Assembly: GCF_015687155.1 (NCBI RefSeq)
Contig: NZ_JADPQF010000001.1
Coordinates: 620,001-684,000, forward strand
Reading direction: 5' to 3'
Source of the DNA: Aliikangiella sp. G2MR2-5
GTDB lineage: Bacteria; Pseudomonadota; Gammaproteobacteria; Enterobacterales; Kangiellaceae
DNA: 64,000 bases
Part shown: positions 1 to 9,300 of the stretch, in pieces
Layout of the letters: each line of letters starts with the position of its first letter
Position numbering within the stretch: position 1 is the first letter of the stretch
Made by a program: the position numbers and the translations under genes
The notes under the pieces: model-generated
Databases searched by the model: none
What the model saw: the letters and a program-made list of their open reading frames with translations, nothing else
What the model was told of the DNA's origin: nothing

Positions 1-366
1 TTTATCCTCTTTGCGATTGCATCGATGATTCTCGCGTTTAGTGGAATCTATGGCGTTATGGCATATACGGTGACTCAGAAGACTCAAGAAATAGGTGTAC
101 GAAGAGCTTTGGGCGCAGATAACCAAGAGATACATGTTCACTTCCTTAAACAGGGGGCCATTCAATTAATTACAGGCCTTCTGGTCGGAATTCCAGTAGG
201 TATCGGCTTGCTAAACATGCTTATTCAATCTGAACTAGTGAGCTTTTCGGCGATGATTTTTATTCTGGTTCCACTAGCGATTAGTTTGACCATTGTAATT
301 GCTGTCGCTAATCCGGTTCGAAAGGTACTTAAACTGGAACCTATACACGCTCTCCGCTATGAATAA
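1..366 (+). CDS. ABC transporter permease, C-terminal fragment (MacB/FtsX type)
   Basis: The reading frame is open from the first base, so only the last 121 residues of a longer gene are present. The sequence carries the signature of the MacB/FtsX permease C-terminus: a transmembrane helix, then the cytoplasmic segment TQKTQEIGVRRALGA, two more hydrophobic helices, and the terminal PIHALRYE typical of these permeases. MacB-type permeases work with an ATPase and usually a periplasmic adaptor to move peptides, lipoproteins or small molecules across the envelope. The next gene encodes an oxygenase related to those that tailor non-ribosomal peptides, so export of such a compound is possible but is inference. 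The substrate cannot be read from this fragment. Confidence 0.85.
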   Translation, partial: FILFAIASMILAFSGIYGVMAYTVTQKTQEIGVRRALGADNQEIHVHFLKQGAIQLITGLLVGIPVGIGLLNMLIQSELVSFSAMIFILVPLAISLTIVIAVANPVRKVLKLEPIHALRYE

Positions 367-492
367 TAGAAGGGAATACTAGAAGTATACTGCTCATTTT
401 TGCGCTTTAATCTGAATTTCATATCAGTCTAAACACTATGGGCAGTCAATATGAAGCGATAAATTAACTATATTTAATAATCGAGGTGTAAT

Positions 493-1527
493 TTGAACAG
501 CCAACAAACACTTAATATAGATAGTGAGACGGAGGCGGATTCAGTTGAATCTTTTACAATTGATCTGGAAGAGCCAATTAACGTTTTTTCGTTGGAAGGA
601 TATGATTATCCTGCGGTTGTTTCCGGCGATAGTGATTCTGCGGATATTTATGACTGGCTAGAACGAAATAGGGGCTTTGTAGAAGAGCAGCTATTACAAA
701 AGGGAGCCCTTCTTTTTAGAGGATTCAGGTTAGCTGAAAAAGAACGGTTTGAAAGGTTTGCCGCGCAAGCTTGCAACCAACTTATCGGAAATTACGCAGA
801 TCTTCCGGAAGAGAGTGGAACTGATGTGATCTACGGTTCGACTCCATATCCAGAAGATAAAACAATTTACTTCCATAACGAAAGTTCACACTTAAATCAA
901 TGGCCAACAAAGCAGTTTTTTGCTTGTGTTACACCATCTCACACTGGTGGAGAAACGCCAATCGTAGACTGTCGAGTCTTGTACAAAGAGCTTCCGCAAG
1001 AGTTTCTTGCTAAATGCAAGCAGCATGGACTGCTCTATATTAGAAATTTCATCCCGGGTCTGGATGTTAGCTGGCAAGATTTCTTTAAGACAGAATCAAA
1101 AGCCGACGTGGAGCTGGCGTGTCAAGCAGAAAATATGCAGGTTGAATGGGGGGAATTTGGTCGTTTAAAAATATCGAAGCGAGTAGATGCAATCAAAAAA
1201 CATCCTGTAACTGGAGAGGATATATTCTTTAATCAAATTCAACTTCATCATCCCAATTTTCTTAATCATTCAGAAAGAGAGTCATTGATTGAATTATTTG
1301 GTGAGGAGGGATTGCCTCGGAATGTAAGGTTTGGCGATGGAAGTATAATTAGCGATGAAATCGCGAATGAGCTATACGACGCTTGTGTCCGCAACTGTGT
1401 GAAGTTTAATTGGCAAAAAGGGGATCTGTTAATGGTAGATAATCGAATAATTGCCCATGCACGGCTACCCTTCAAAGGAGAAAGGAAAATACTTGTGGCG
1501 ATGGGAGATTTGGAAAAATCAATTTAG
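493..1527 (+). CDS. TauD/TfdA-family Fe(II)/2-oxoglutarate-dependent oxygenase (SyrP-like)
   Basis: This 344-residue protein has the facial triad of the TauD/TfdA fold: His128-x-Glu130 in YFHNESSH and a distal His322 in DNRIIAHAR, with Arg331 placed to bind 2-oxoglutarate. Glu in place of the usual Asp, the FFNQIQLHHPN segment and the FRGF motif near residue 75 resemble the SyrP/clavaminate-synthase-like branch, whose members often hydroxylate amino acids on non-ribosomal peptide carriers. Substrate assignment is inference. The start is TTG at 493, supported by a GAGGTG Shine-Dalgarno at 483-488. The gene lies 126 bases after the ABC permease fragment. It could also be a stand-alone amino-acid or sulfonate hydroxylase. 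Confidence 0.85.
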   Translation: MNSQQTLNIDSETEADSVESFTIDLEEPINVFSLEGYDYPAVVSGDSDSADIYDWLERNRGFVEEQLLQKGALLFRGFRLAEKERFERFAAQACNQLIGNYADLPEESGTDVIYGSTPYPEDKTIYFHNESSHLNQWPTKQFFACVTPSHTGGETPIVDCRVLYKELPQEFLAKCKQHGLLYIRNFIPGLDVSWQDFFKTESKADVELACQAENMQVEWGEFGRLKISKRVDAIKKHPVTGEDIFFNQIQLHHPNFLNHSERESLIELFGEEGLPRNVRFGDGSIISDEIANELYDACVRNCVKFNWQKGDLLMVDNRIIAHARLPFKGERKILVAMGDLEKSI

Positions 1528-1570
1528 GTCCTAACCATTAGATTGGATTTACCTGGAGTATTTTAATATT

Positions 1571-1598
1571 TTGCTCAATAATCTTTATGAGCAATTTT
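1571..1598 (+). terminator. Possible weak intrinsic terminator after the oxygenase gene
   Basis: A 7-bp inverted repeat (TTGCTCA at 1571-1577 and TGAGCAA at 1588-1594) with a 10-base loop is followed by a short T run. It sits between the oxygenase stop and the small membrane-protein gene. The stem is short and AT-rich, so it may only attenuate transcription. Confidence 0.35.
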
Positions 1599-1620
1599 CA
1601 ATTCTTGCCTGTTAGGAAAA

Positions 1621-1788
1621 ATGGTTATGGCTTTCCTGAATAGCCGGGTAACAGAGTTTGTTGAAGAAATAAAGGCCTCAGGTAGGCCTCGCTTGGCAGT
1701 TTTGATAGTGTATGCGCTGCTTCTTATATGGGCAGCTGTTGCTTTTCTGCTTGCTTTTCACCTTACTCAGTACTTTTGGCCAAAGTGA
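1621..1788 (+). CDS. Small single-pass membrane protein, 55 residues
   Basis: An ATG at 1621 is preceded by an AGGA Shine-Dalgarno at about 1614-1617 and opens a 55-codon frame ending with TGA at 1788. The product has a charged N-terminal half (MVMAFLNSRVTEFVEEIKAS) and then one strong transmembrane helix rich in Leu, Ala and Val (residues 24-47), ending YFWPK. No family is recognised. It is co-oriented with the oxygenase and could be an accessory membrane peptide of the upstream transporter locus, which is inference only. The good ribosome site and clear helix argue for a real gene, but without homologues it stays tentative. Confidence 0.5.
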   Translation: MVMAFLNSRVTEFVEEIKASGRPRLAVLIVYALLLIWAAVAFLLAFHLTQYFWPK

Positions 1789-1856
1789 GGGTTGATTAAT
1801 AAAGGAATGGCGCTTAAGTTCTTATAGAGCGCCATATTTAAACTGGATTGGATGAA

Positions 1857-3017
1857 CTAGAGGTTACGAAAAGCTTTTTTGGCCAGCTCATGAGAGCGAT
1901 GAATAAGCATACGCAGTAATCCTTGTAGAAAAGAACGAGTAAGTTTCTTACTATCTTCTACTGGACGCATACCCAATACTTGCATGATTTTCTTAATGAA
2001 AAGTTTTACATAATAGCTCACGCTTTCGGCTAGATGAATGCCTTTCTCTAATATCCAGGCGATACGGTCGGCTAGAGTATGTATACCGACTATACCCGAG
2101 TGTATTAGTGAGATTGCATTACCAACAACCTTTTTAATTACAAATATTAGAGCTGCATCAAGCCAGGCCCAGGTTTTTGGATTTTCCGGGTTTAATCCGA
2201 CTTTCGATTCTAAAAGCTCGACTATTGCCTGCTCGTGATTAAACACTGGCGCCCGACGCTGTAAACCCGTCCAGCTCATATTTTTAACTGATTTTATATA
2301 TCCCGCCATTTTATGAGCTTCACCGGAGATGATTTTATTTTCCGAGTGAATATAATGGCCGTCACCAGGCGTCGGACTATGCAAGTAAGGAAAGATCGGT
2401 ACCATAGGTACCGGATCGGTAGAGTGGAATACGCGATGAATATTCCCTGCAGTTAGCTTGGATGTGAGTTTCCAGTTAAAAAGGGCGAGCCCTGTCCGCG
2501 GTTGCCCAAAAGTATAGAGTTTTACAGTACGTCCTGTATTTGACTTTAACCAGTCTGCAGCTAACGTCGCGACGGCTCCACCCAGACTATGTCCTACGCA
2601 GTGAATCATTCCTTTAAGTTCACCACTATTGTCTTTAATAAACTGCCTGATTTCCTGCAGCATACTCTTAAAGACTTCGTTGAAACCAATATGTACCTGA
2701 GTTCCTGTCTTGGAAAACTGAGTGCCAATTCTTGCATCACTGATTACATCAGCTTTATTATTGGCCATAGTTGTTCCACGAAAAATAAAAAAAGCATCAC
2801 CTTTATGTTTTGCCCCATCTCCCATTGCGCAGAGTCCAAATCCATCTTTTGCTTTATTGATTAATCGACCACCCACAGTGGCTGTCAATTTTGACTTGTG
2901 AGATATTTTTTTTGAAAAAATTCCTCTAGCCAGGAATAATTGAAAAGCATCGTTATCTTGCACATCATAAATTTCTGATGCCAGACTTGCCGCGATAGAA
3001 GGGTTTAACTCAGCCAT
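1857..3017 (-). CDS. Class 3 (alpha/beta hydrolase) lipase, probable T6SS phospholipase effector
   Basis: This 386-residue protein carries a lipase class 3 core. The nucleophile elbow GHSLGG places catalytic Ser144, with a likely acid Asp201 in HSTDPVP and a catalytic His around 221-224 in GDGHYIHSE. An FIFRGT motif near residue 77 forms part of the oxyanion region. There is no signal peptide, which fits delivery by a secretion machine rather than Sec. The C-terminal 130 residues are helical and basic with hydrophobic stretches that could touch membranes. It starts 3 bases after the stop of the DUF6795-like lipoprotein gene, so the two form one transcription unit. Lipases of this kind with a neighbouring lipoprotein are known T6SS Tle-type effectors with periplasmic immunity. 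The T6SS link here is inferred from context. Confidence 0.85.
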   Translation of the reverse strand: MAELNPSIAASLASEIYDVQDNDAFQLFLARGIFSKKISHKSKLTATVGGRLINKAKDGFGLCAMGDGAKHKGDAFFIFRGTTMANNKADVISDARIGTQFSKTGTQVHIGFNEVFKSMLQEIRQFIKDNSGELKGMIHCVGHSLGGAVATLAADWLKSNTGRTVKLYTFGQPRTGLALFNWKLTSKLTAGNIHRVFHSTDPVPMVPIFPYLHSPTPGDGHYIHSENKIISGEAHKMAGYIKSVKNMSWTGLQRRAPVFNHEQAIVELLESKVGLNPENPKTWAWLDAALIFVIKKVVGNAISLIHSGIVGIHTLADRIAWILEKGIHLAESVSYYVKLFIKKIMQVLGMRPVEDSKKLTRSFLQGLLRMLIHRSHELAKKAFRNL

Positions 3018-3020
3018 TTG

Positions 3021-3545
3021 TCACTCCTGTAATTTAATGGATTTCCAACGACATTTAGTACCTAACAGGCTTTGATTCTCTCCAAACACTCTTTCAAATT
3101 CATTGGATAGCTCACAAGTGACTATGCCAATATTTTTATCAGCGGTTTCGCCGTAAAGCTTTCCATTTCTATTAGTTGAAAGCCAAATTAGATCTTCTTC
3201 TCCATCTTCTATTACCCAGACTTTTTGTTGCGCTACAAACTCGGTAATTGAACTCATTTTGAAGGAATCCTGGTGAAGCGGAAGTGAGAAGTTTCCTTCA
3301 GAGTCACTCCTGTACTCCTGAAAAACGCCTTCCTGATTGGCGTTCCAGGTTAGCTTTCGTTTTAGTTTGACATTGGCAAGAGGAATACCATCCTTAAGTA
3401 GCTTTCCTTCCAATGGAGATGCAATGACATAGGTTTTTTCTTCAGGCTTGTTCATCATTGGCTTCAGCATGTTTTCGTTACTCTCCTCGGTACATCCTGC
3501 CACAACTAATAGAAAGATGATTGTTACTATAAAAGTTGTTCTCAT
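3021..3545 (-). CDS. Outer-membrane lipoprotein, DUF6795-like; candidate immunity to the lipase
   Basis: The 174-residue product begins with a lipoprotein signal peptide ending in a VVAGC lipobox, so Cys18 would be lipidated. The mature part has a beta-rich core with SPLEGKLLKDGIPLANVKLKRKLTW and then a TD..G-like EYRSDSEGNFSLPL stretch. This is the pattern of DUF6795, a carboxypeptidase-regulatory-like fold I associate with T6SS lipase neighbours. Residue +2 after Cys is Thr, not Asp, which favours the outer membrane. It is the first gene of the minus-strand pair with the lipase, and a periplasm-facing lipoprotein is the expected position for neutralising a periplasm-acting lipase. Function as immunity is inference; a lipase chaperone or an unrelated envelope protein remain possible. 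Confidence 0.75.
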   Translation of the reverse strand: MRTTFIVTIIFLLVVAGCTEESNENMLKPMMNKPEEKTYVIASPLEGKLLKDGIPLANVKLKRKLTWNANQEGVFQEYRSDSEGNFSLPLHQDSFKMSSITEFVAQQKVWVIEDGEEDLIWLSTNRNGKLYGETADKNIGIVTCELSNEFERVFGENQSLLGTKCRWKSIKLQE

Positions 3546-4106
3546 TGTATATCAGGTTTTCTTATGAGTAATCGCAGGCTAGCATGATTAAATATTGATT
3601 GAAATAATCATATTTGAGTATTTATTGTTCGGTTTTACATTGTAAACGCCTGGAGAGAGTCGAGTGCTCAATTGGTGTACTGTGAGTAAAGGTTCAAGCT
3701 AGGCGAACTCAGGGTTTACTAATTAGTTTTTTGAGATAAATGCGATGCTTATTGACGCAAATGCAGAGCTTCTTGAGATAAAAGCTACACTAAAGAACAA
3801 ATAATTCTTGAATTGTGATTTAGTTCCCTTGAAGTTAATCGAGATTCTTTCTAGAATTTCGACGATTTTGTTTTTGCTCGTATAGTGACGTCAAGAGTTG
3901 AGACCAATTGATTGCCAATTGAGTCTCCAATTTTAATATTAATCGAGTATATGAGATTTAGGGAAGAGTTTCATTTTTTGGATTTTTTGTTTGTATTTGA
4001 CTTGGACACTCGGTCAGCGCCTTCCTGTGTAATCTCCTGTTTATCTAAATAAACTTACTGAAATAAATTGATCCAGCCGCCAAAGCCTGGTCCCAAAGGA
4101 AACAAT
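3546..4106. other. Divergent intergenic region (561 bp) with a palindrome and spaced direct repeats
   Basis: No credible gene is seen here. The region separates the minus-strand lipase pair from the plus-strand DUF285 lipoprotein, so it should hold promoters for both. A 13-bp palindrome TTTACA-T-TGTAAA lies at 3634-3646. Two copies of TTGAGATAAA (3731-3740 and 3773-3782) are spaced 42 bp apart, close to four helical turns. These are possible regulator sites; no specific regulator is recognised. Confidence 0.5.
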
Positions 4107-6035
4107 ATGAAAGTGTTTAGCAAATACGTGTTTTCCCTGAGCGCATCGATTCTTCTCTCATTAACTATTGCCTGTGGTGGTGGAAGCAGTGCTCCGCCTT
4201 TGCAGAAAGATTTGACACCGAATGCTTTTAGCTTTGCAGAGGTAACTAACGCTGAAGTATCTTCTGTGGTTGAATCAGAGTCTGTGACTATTTCGGGTGT
4301 TGATGAAGCAGTTAGCGTCAGCATTTCTGGTGGTGAATACTCAATTGATGGTGGAAACTATACCAGTGGCTCGGGGAGTATTGATAGCGGTCAAACCATT
4401 CAGCTCCGTGTTACGGCTTCTGAGAATTTTGCTACGGACATTGAAGCTACGGTAATGATTGGCGGTGTCAGTGGTATATTTATAGTAACGACCAAAAATG
4501 ACACGACGCCGAATGCTTTTTCATTTATACCGCAAACGGAAGTTTCTCCAGAATCATCGGTTGAATCTAACAGTGTTACGATTTCCGGAATTACAGATAC
4601 TGCGCCCGTAAATATTTCTGGGGGCGAATATGCTATCGATGGTGGGGATTTTACTAGCGTAGCTGGCACCATTAGCAATGGTCAGTCTGTAGTGGTCCGG
4701 TTAACCGCATCCGCTCAACCGGAAACAACAAGCGAAGCAACTTTAACTGTTGGTGATGTTGAAGCTGTGTTTAGTGTTACAACTGAGGGCATGTACAACT
4801 TTGAAGGTTTTACTGGTGCAGCGCTGAATGCCAGACTACAAACTCACATCGTCGAAATTAACAATATTGGCGATTCAACTCCCATCAGTATTGAAAACGG
4901 GGAATACCAGCTCGATAGAGGAGAATGGACCGCTCAAAATGGCTTTATCAATAACGGACAGGAAGTGAGGGTAAGGGCTCTAGCTGGAGATGATTATAAT
5001 ATTACGACTACTGCAAAATTGACTATTGGCGAGAGTTGGGGATTCTTTAGTATCACGACCAAAGAACATGGGGATTTCATTTCTGTTTGGAAGACAGATA
5101 ACCCTGGAGTGAGTGATGATAACCAGATTACGCTGCCGCTAGAAGAAACAGGTTTCTATGACTTCACAGTTGATTGGGGAGACGGTACGTCTGACAATAT
5201 TATCCAATGGGATCAAGCAGAACTAACTCATACCTACGCTGAAGCAGGAACCTACACGGTAGTTATTCGTGGCGACATTGACGGATTCAGGTTTAACAAT
5301 GAGGGTGATGAAGAAAAAATTATTGAAGTTCAGCACTGGGGAGCACTGAGATTAGGTAATAATGGAGGGGCTTTTTTCGGCGCGGAAAACCTGGTGTTTT
5401 CTGGGAGCGATGCTTTAGACTTAAGAGAAGCTACAAATTTGTCTAGAACCTTTTCTTCCACTCTGAAATCAGGAAATCAGTTTAATGGATACCTGGGTAA
5501 TTGGGACTTGTCTTCCGTCGAAAATGCTGAATCAATGCTTTCAAGAACTCACACTTTCAATGGAGATATTAGTCGATGGGATGTATCTTCAATACAGAAC
5601 ATGGAATATATGCTCGCAGGAATGGACTCTTTTAATACAGATATAAGCGAATGGGACGTATCTTCTGTAACCAACATGAGATACACATTTAATGCCGCGA
5701 AATCCTTTAATGGAGATATTAGTCGTTGGGATGTGTCTTCTGTTACTGATATGGAAGGAGCTTTCTTCTATTCTACTGTATTTGATGGCGATCTTAGTTC
5801 ATGGAATGTCTCGTCCGTAACTTCTATGAGGCAAATTTTTACTGGTTCGGGACTTTCTACGGAAAACTATTCAAATGCGTTAATTGGTTGGAGTCAGCTA
5901 CCTGGAATTCAGAGTAATGTTTCACTTGACGCAGATAATATTTATTATAATGCGCCAGCTTCAGAAGCAAGAGAGTTTTTACGAAATAGTAAGGATTGGA
6001 GTTTCCGAGATGGAGGACCTGAACCAATTCATTAG
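4107..6035 (+). CDS. Surface lipoprotein with BspA/DUF285 repeats and a PKD-like domain
   Basis: The start is placed at ATG 4107, because AAGGA at 4096-4100 is well spaced and the product then opens with a lipoprotein signal (LTIACGGG, Cys23). A longer frame from 4068 would add 13 polar residues and hide the signal. The 642-residue protein contains three divergent copies of a roughly 90-residue beta domain ending GVxxxFxVTTK (about residues 35-330). A PKD-like domain with VDWGDGT and THTYAEAGTYTVVI follows near 347-395. About five BspA/DUF285 repeats of the form FNGDISRWDVSSVxxM lie at about 458-581. BspA-type repeats are known from surface adhesins. An outer-surface binding role is inferred. 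It precedes the two-partner secretion locus and ends at a strong terminator. Confidence 0.85.
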   Translation: MKVFSKYVFSLSASILLSLTIACGGGSSAPPLQKDLTPNAFSFAEVTNAEVSSVVESESVTISGVDEAVSVSISGGEYSIDGGNYTSGSGSIDSGQTIQLRVTASENFATDIEATVMIGGVSGIFIVTTKNDTTPNAFSFIPQTEVSPESSVESNSVTISGITDTAPVNISGGEYAIDGGDFTSVAGTISNGQSVVVRLTASAQPETTSEATLTVGDVEAVFSVTTEGMYNFEGFTGAALNARLQTHIVEINNIGDSTPISIENGEYQLDRGEWTAQNGFINNGQEVRVRALAGDDYNITTTAKLTIGESWGFFSITTKEHGDFISVWKTDNPGVSDDNQITLPLEETGFYDFTVDWGDGTSDNIIQWDQAELTHTYAEAGTYTVVIRGDIDGFRFNNEGDEEKIIEVQHWGALRLGNNGGAFFGAENLVFSGSDALDLREATNLSRTFSSTLKSGNQFNGYLGNWDLSSVENAESMLSRTHTFNGDISRWDVSSIQNMEYMLAGMDSFNTDISEWDVSSVTNMRYTFNAAKSFNGDISRWDVSSVTDMEGAFFYSTVFDGDLSSWNVSSVTSMRQIFTGSGLSTENYSNALIGWSQLPGIQSNVSLDADNIYYNAPASEAREFLRNSKDWSFRDGGPEPIH

Positions 6036-6063
6036 TCATAATTACGTAGTGGAATTTGTTTTG

Positions 6064-6088
6064 AGCGCCTCGTTATGAGGCGCTTTTT
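6064..6088 (+). terminator. Intrinsic terminator after the DUF285 lipoprotein
   Basis: A perfect 8-bp GC-rich stem (AGCGCCTC at 6064-6071, GAGGCGCT at 6077-6084) with a 5-base loop is followed directly by TTTT. It is a classical rho-independent terminator and separates the lipoprotein gene from tpsA. Confidence 0.9.
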
Positions 6089-6364
6089 CCTTTATTAATT
6101 AGAAACGATAATCCCAAAATGTGATAAAAGTTCAAAAAAATAAATATCAATACCTAAAAGCGTAATCCTCACATTTTTTTTGTCACACTCTTTCTGTATT
6201 ATTCGACACCGTGCCAAAATCTTTTTTGAACAGGTTGTTTAAAAAAGTACCAAAGGTTTTGTAGCATTTAACAATAATCTTCATAAATTCCTCACACCAG
6301 ATGTAGTCACTGGTATGAATTGGCGTGCTGGCCAAATGGTTTTTCAAGGGAAGTTTGAGCGGTA
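6089..6364 (+). promoter_or_regulatory. Upstream region of the tpsA gene
   Basis: This AT-rich stretch lies between the terminator and the giant exoprotein gene and should carry its promoter. I could not pick a convincing -35/-10 pair. A half-site-like TGTGATAAAAG lies near 6120, and a 5-bp dyad ACCAG/CTGGT lies at 6296-6314 shortly before the start codon. The ribosome site at the ATG is weak, with an AAGGGAAG somewhat far upstream at about 6346-6353. Confidence 0.35.
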
Positions 6365-9300
6365 ATGTTTGGGAATATAGTTAAGGGAACTGCACCTGAA
6401 GCAGTGAAGAATAATTCGCAAAGTTTGATTTCGTCGAAAAGATTGAATCGTTCATTGCTGGCGTGTTCGCAACAACCTGTGTTCAAACTTAAGCCAATTG
6501 TACTTTGTATATGTATGGGCATTTTTGGAAATCAGGTATTAGCTGATGACAATGAAATGCCTACCGGCGGTCGAGTGACACATGGTGAGGGAATAATTAC
6601 CGAATCAGGCTTGTTGACCACTATCAATCAAAACTCCTCGTCTCTTGTAATTGATTGGAATACTTTTAATCTAGGTGTTAATGGCCAGGTGGATTTTGTT
6701 CAACCGGATGCCAATGCTATCGCACTGAATCGAATATTGGATGTTAACCCTTCTCAGATTTTTGGCAGTATCAATGCCAATGGACATGTTGTTCTATTAA
6801 ATCCAAACGGTATTCTTTTTGGTGAAACTGCCAGCGTAAATGTTGGTGGAATGATCGCTAGCAGCTTGAGTATCTCACCCGAAGATTTTATGAATGGAAA
6901 CTATGTATTTAGTGATCTCGGTGAATTAAGTGGCAGTGTAGTTAATCATGGTGTTATCAATGCCGCTTCGGGAGGTTCCGTTGCGTTGCTGGGAAGTCGG
7001 GTAGAAAATCACGGGTTGATAGCTGCACAGCTAGGCTCAGTGAATTTGGCTGCAGGTAGAGAAGCCGTGTTAACTTTTGATCGAATGGGCTTACTTGGAG
7101 TAAGAGTTACTGAGGCAGTACTACAAGAAGATTTGGGAGTAGATCCTGCAGTATTAAATACCGGTGAGATTACTGCTGCAGGAGGAAAAATTCTATTAAC
7201 TGGGAGCGTTAGCGAAGATATTTTTTCTCAGGCTGTTAATCTGGGAGAATTTCGAGAAGCTGAAGAAGTAATTGTTCATGAAGATGGTTCATTTACTTTG
7301 GGAGGGCGTTCGCCTCACAATGCAGTTAACTATGGTGAATTTGCCAGTGAAGTAAATTTACCTACCCGGCTTATTAATATTGCTGGTACTTCTTCGTCTC
7401 ATTCAACCAGGCCTGTTGCTGGCGGCGGTGACGTCGTTAACTCCGGAACTATTGATGTTTCGACTACTGCAGAGGGAGATAATGCCGGACAAATAACATT
7501 GCTGGGGGAAAATGTATCCAGTAGTGGCTATATATTGGCCAATGCCGAGAGTGGACAAGCTGGTAATATCAGACTGGAAGCGAGTCAGACTACCCAGCTT
7601 GTGGAAAATAGTGTTACGTCTGCCACCGCTACCGGAGCTACTCCGGGTCAGGGAGGAAATATTAATCTGCTCGGCACTAATGTTGGCTTGTTCGACCAGT
7701 CAATTGTCGATGCATCAGGTTTAAATGGTGGCGAGGTATTGATAGGTGGTGACCAACAAGGATTAAATTCACTGATAACTAACGCTGAATTCACTTTTAT
7801 CGATGAAGATGTTCAGGTATTTGCGGATGGTTTGCAAAGTTCAACTACCGGTTCCGGAGCGGTAGGTGACGGTGGTCGAATTATTGTTTTTGCCGAAGAT
7901 ACATCGAGAATATATGGAAATCTATTTGCTCGAGGAGGTGCTGATGGCGGCGACGGCGGATTTATTGAAACATCTGGTTTGGTCGGTTTTGAAATTTCTT
8001 CAGCACCAGATGCTTCGGCCAGCAATGGGCTAGGCGGAGAGTGGCTAATTGACCCTAATAATATTGAAATCATCGCAGGTAGTGGCAGTACGGGAATGGA
8101 TTCGGGTAATCCATTTACATCAGATACCGATGGTGCTCAGTTGGGAGTGGATTTAATAATAGCTGCACTTACAGATAATGGGGTGAATGTAACAGTCCAA
8201 ACTGGCGCAGGTGGAAGTGAAGAAGGAAATATTACATTAAATACTAGTTTGGATTTAAATGATAGGGCAGGGAACGACAATAGCAATCCGCCGACTCTAA
8301 CACTCAGTGCTCATAATAATATTATTATAAATCAGGCAATAACTGACACTGATGGAGCTGGACCTGCCGACATGACCAACTTGGTATTTATTGCCGACTA
8401 TGATGGAAACGGTGTTGGTGACGTTAACATAAATGCGAACATAACCAGTAGAATTGGAAACATTGATATAAGTGGTGTAAATATCAATGTTGCCGATTCT
8501 GCAGCTGTTGATTCTGATGGTGGAAATATTGCTTTTGATGCCACCAACACGATTACTTTAGGAACAGACAGTGATGTAGTTTCTGATGGAGGAACTATTC
8601 TTCTTCAAGCAGGAGGAGCTATTACTGCGGGAGCTCTGAGTGATGTAGTTTCTGATGGCGGAAATGTAACAATCACCGGTGCATCTGTTGATCTGAGCGG
8701 AGCCGTTAATGCGACAGGGAGCAGTGGCCAAAATGGTGGTGATATAACGATTAGTGCAACCGATGTTTCAGGAACTATTACCACCAGTAGCTTAAGTTCA
8801 AGCGGCGGTAGTGCTAGCAACCAAAATGGTTTTAACGGAGGAAATATTACTTTAACTGCGGGAAGTAATATTACAGTTAATGGCACGATCCAGACTAACG
8901 GAAGTAATGGAGAAGATCCGGGTGGAAGTGCAACCGCAGTAGGTGGTGATGCTGGAACAGTTAGTATCTCTTCGACAAGCGGTATTGTTACTCTTAGCGA
9001 TATCAATGCTAACGGTGGCGATGCTGATGCCGGTGGAGGAAATCCAGGTACCGACGGTGGAAATGGAAGTAGCGTCACATTGTCAGGTACTTCGTTGGTT
9101 CTCAATGGAGATATTTCTGCAACAGGTGGCGCAGGTGCTAATGGGGGAAGTCAAGGTAATGGCGCCAATATTACGCTAGATGGTCCGGTGACACTGGCTG
9201 CAGACAGTTTGTCGATTGACGCTTCAGGAGCTACCAATGGAAACATCTGCTTTGCTGATGACTGTGATGGTCCAACGTCCACCCATACTATTGATGGAAA

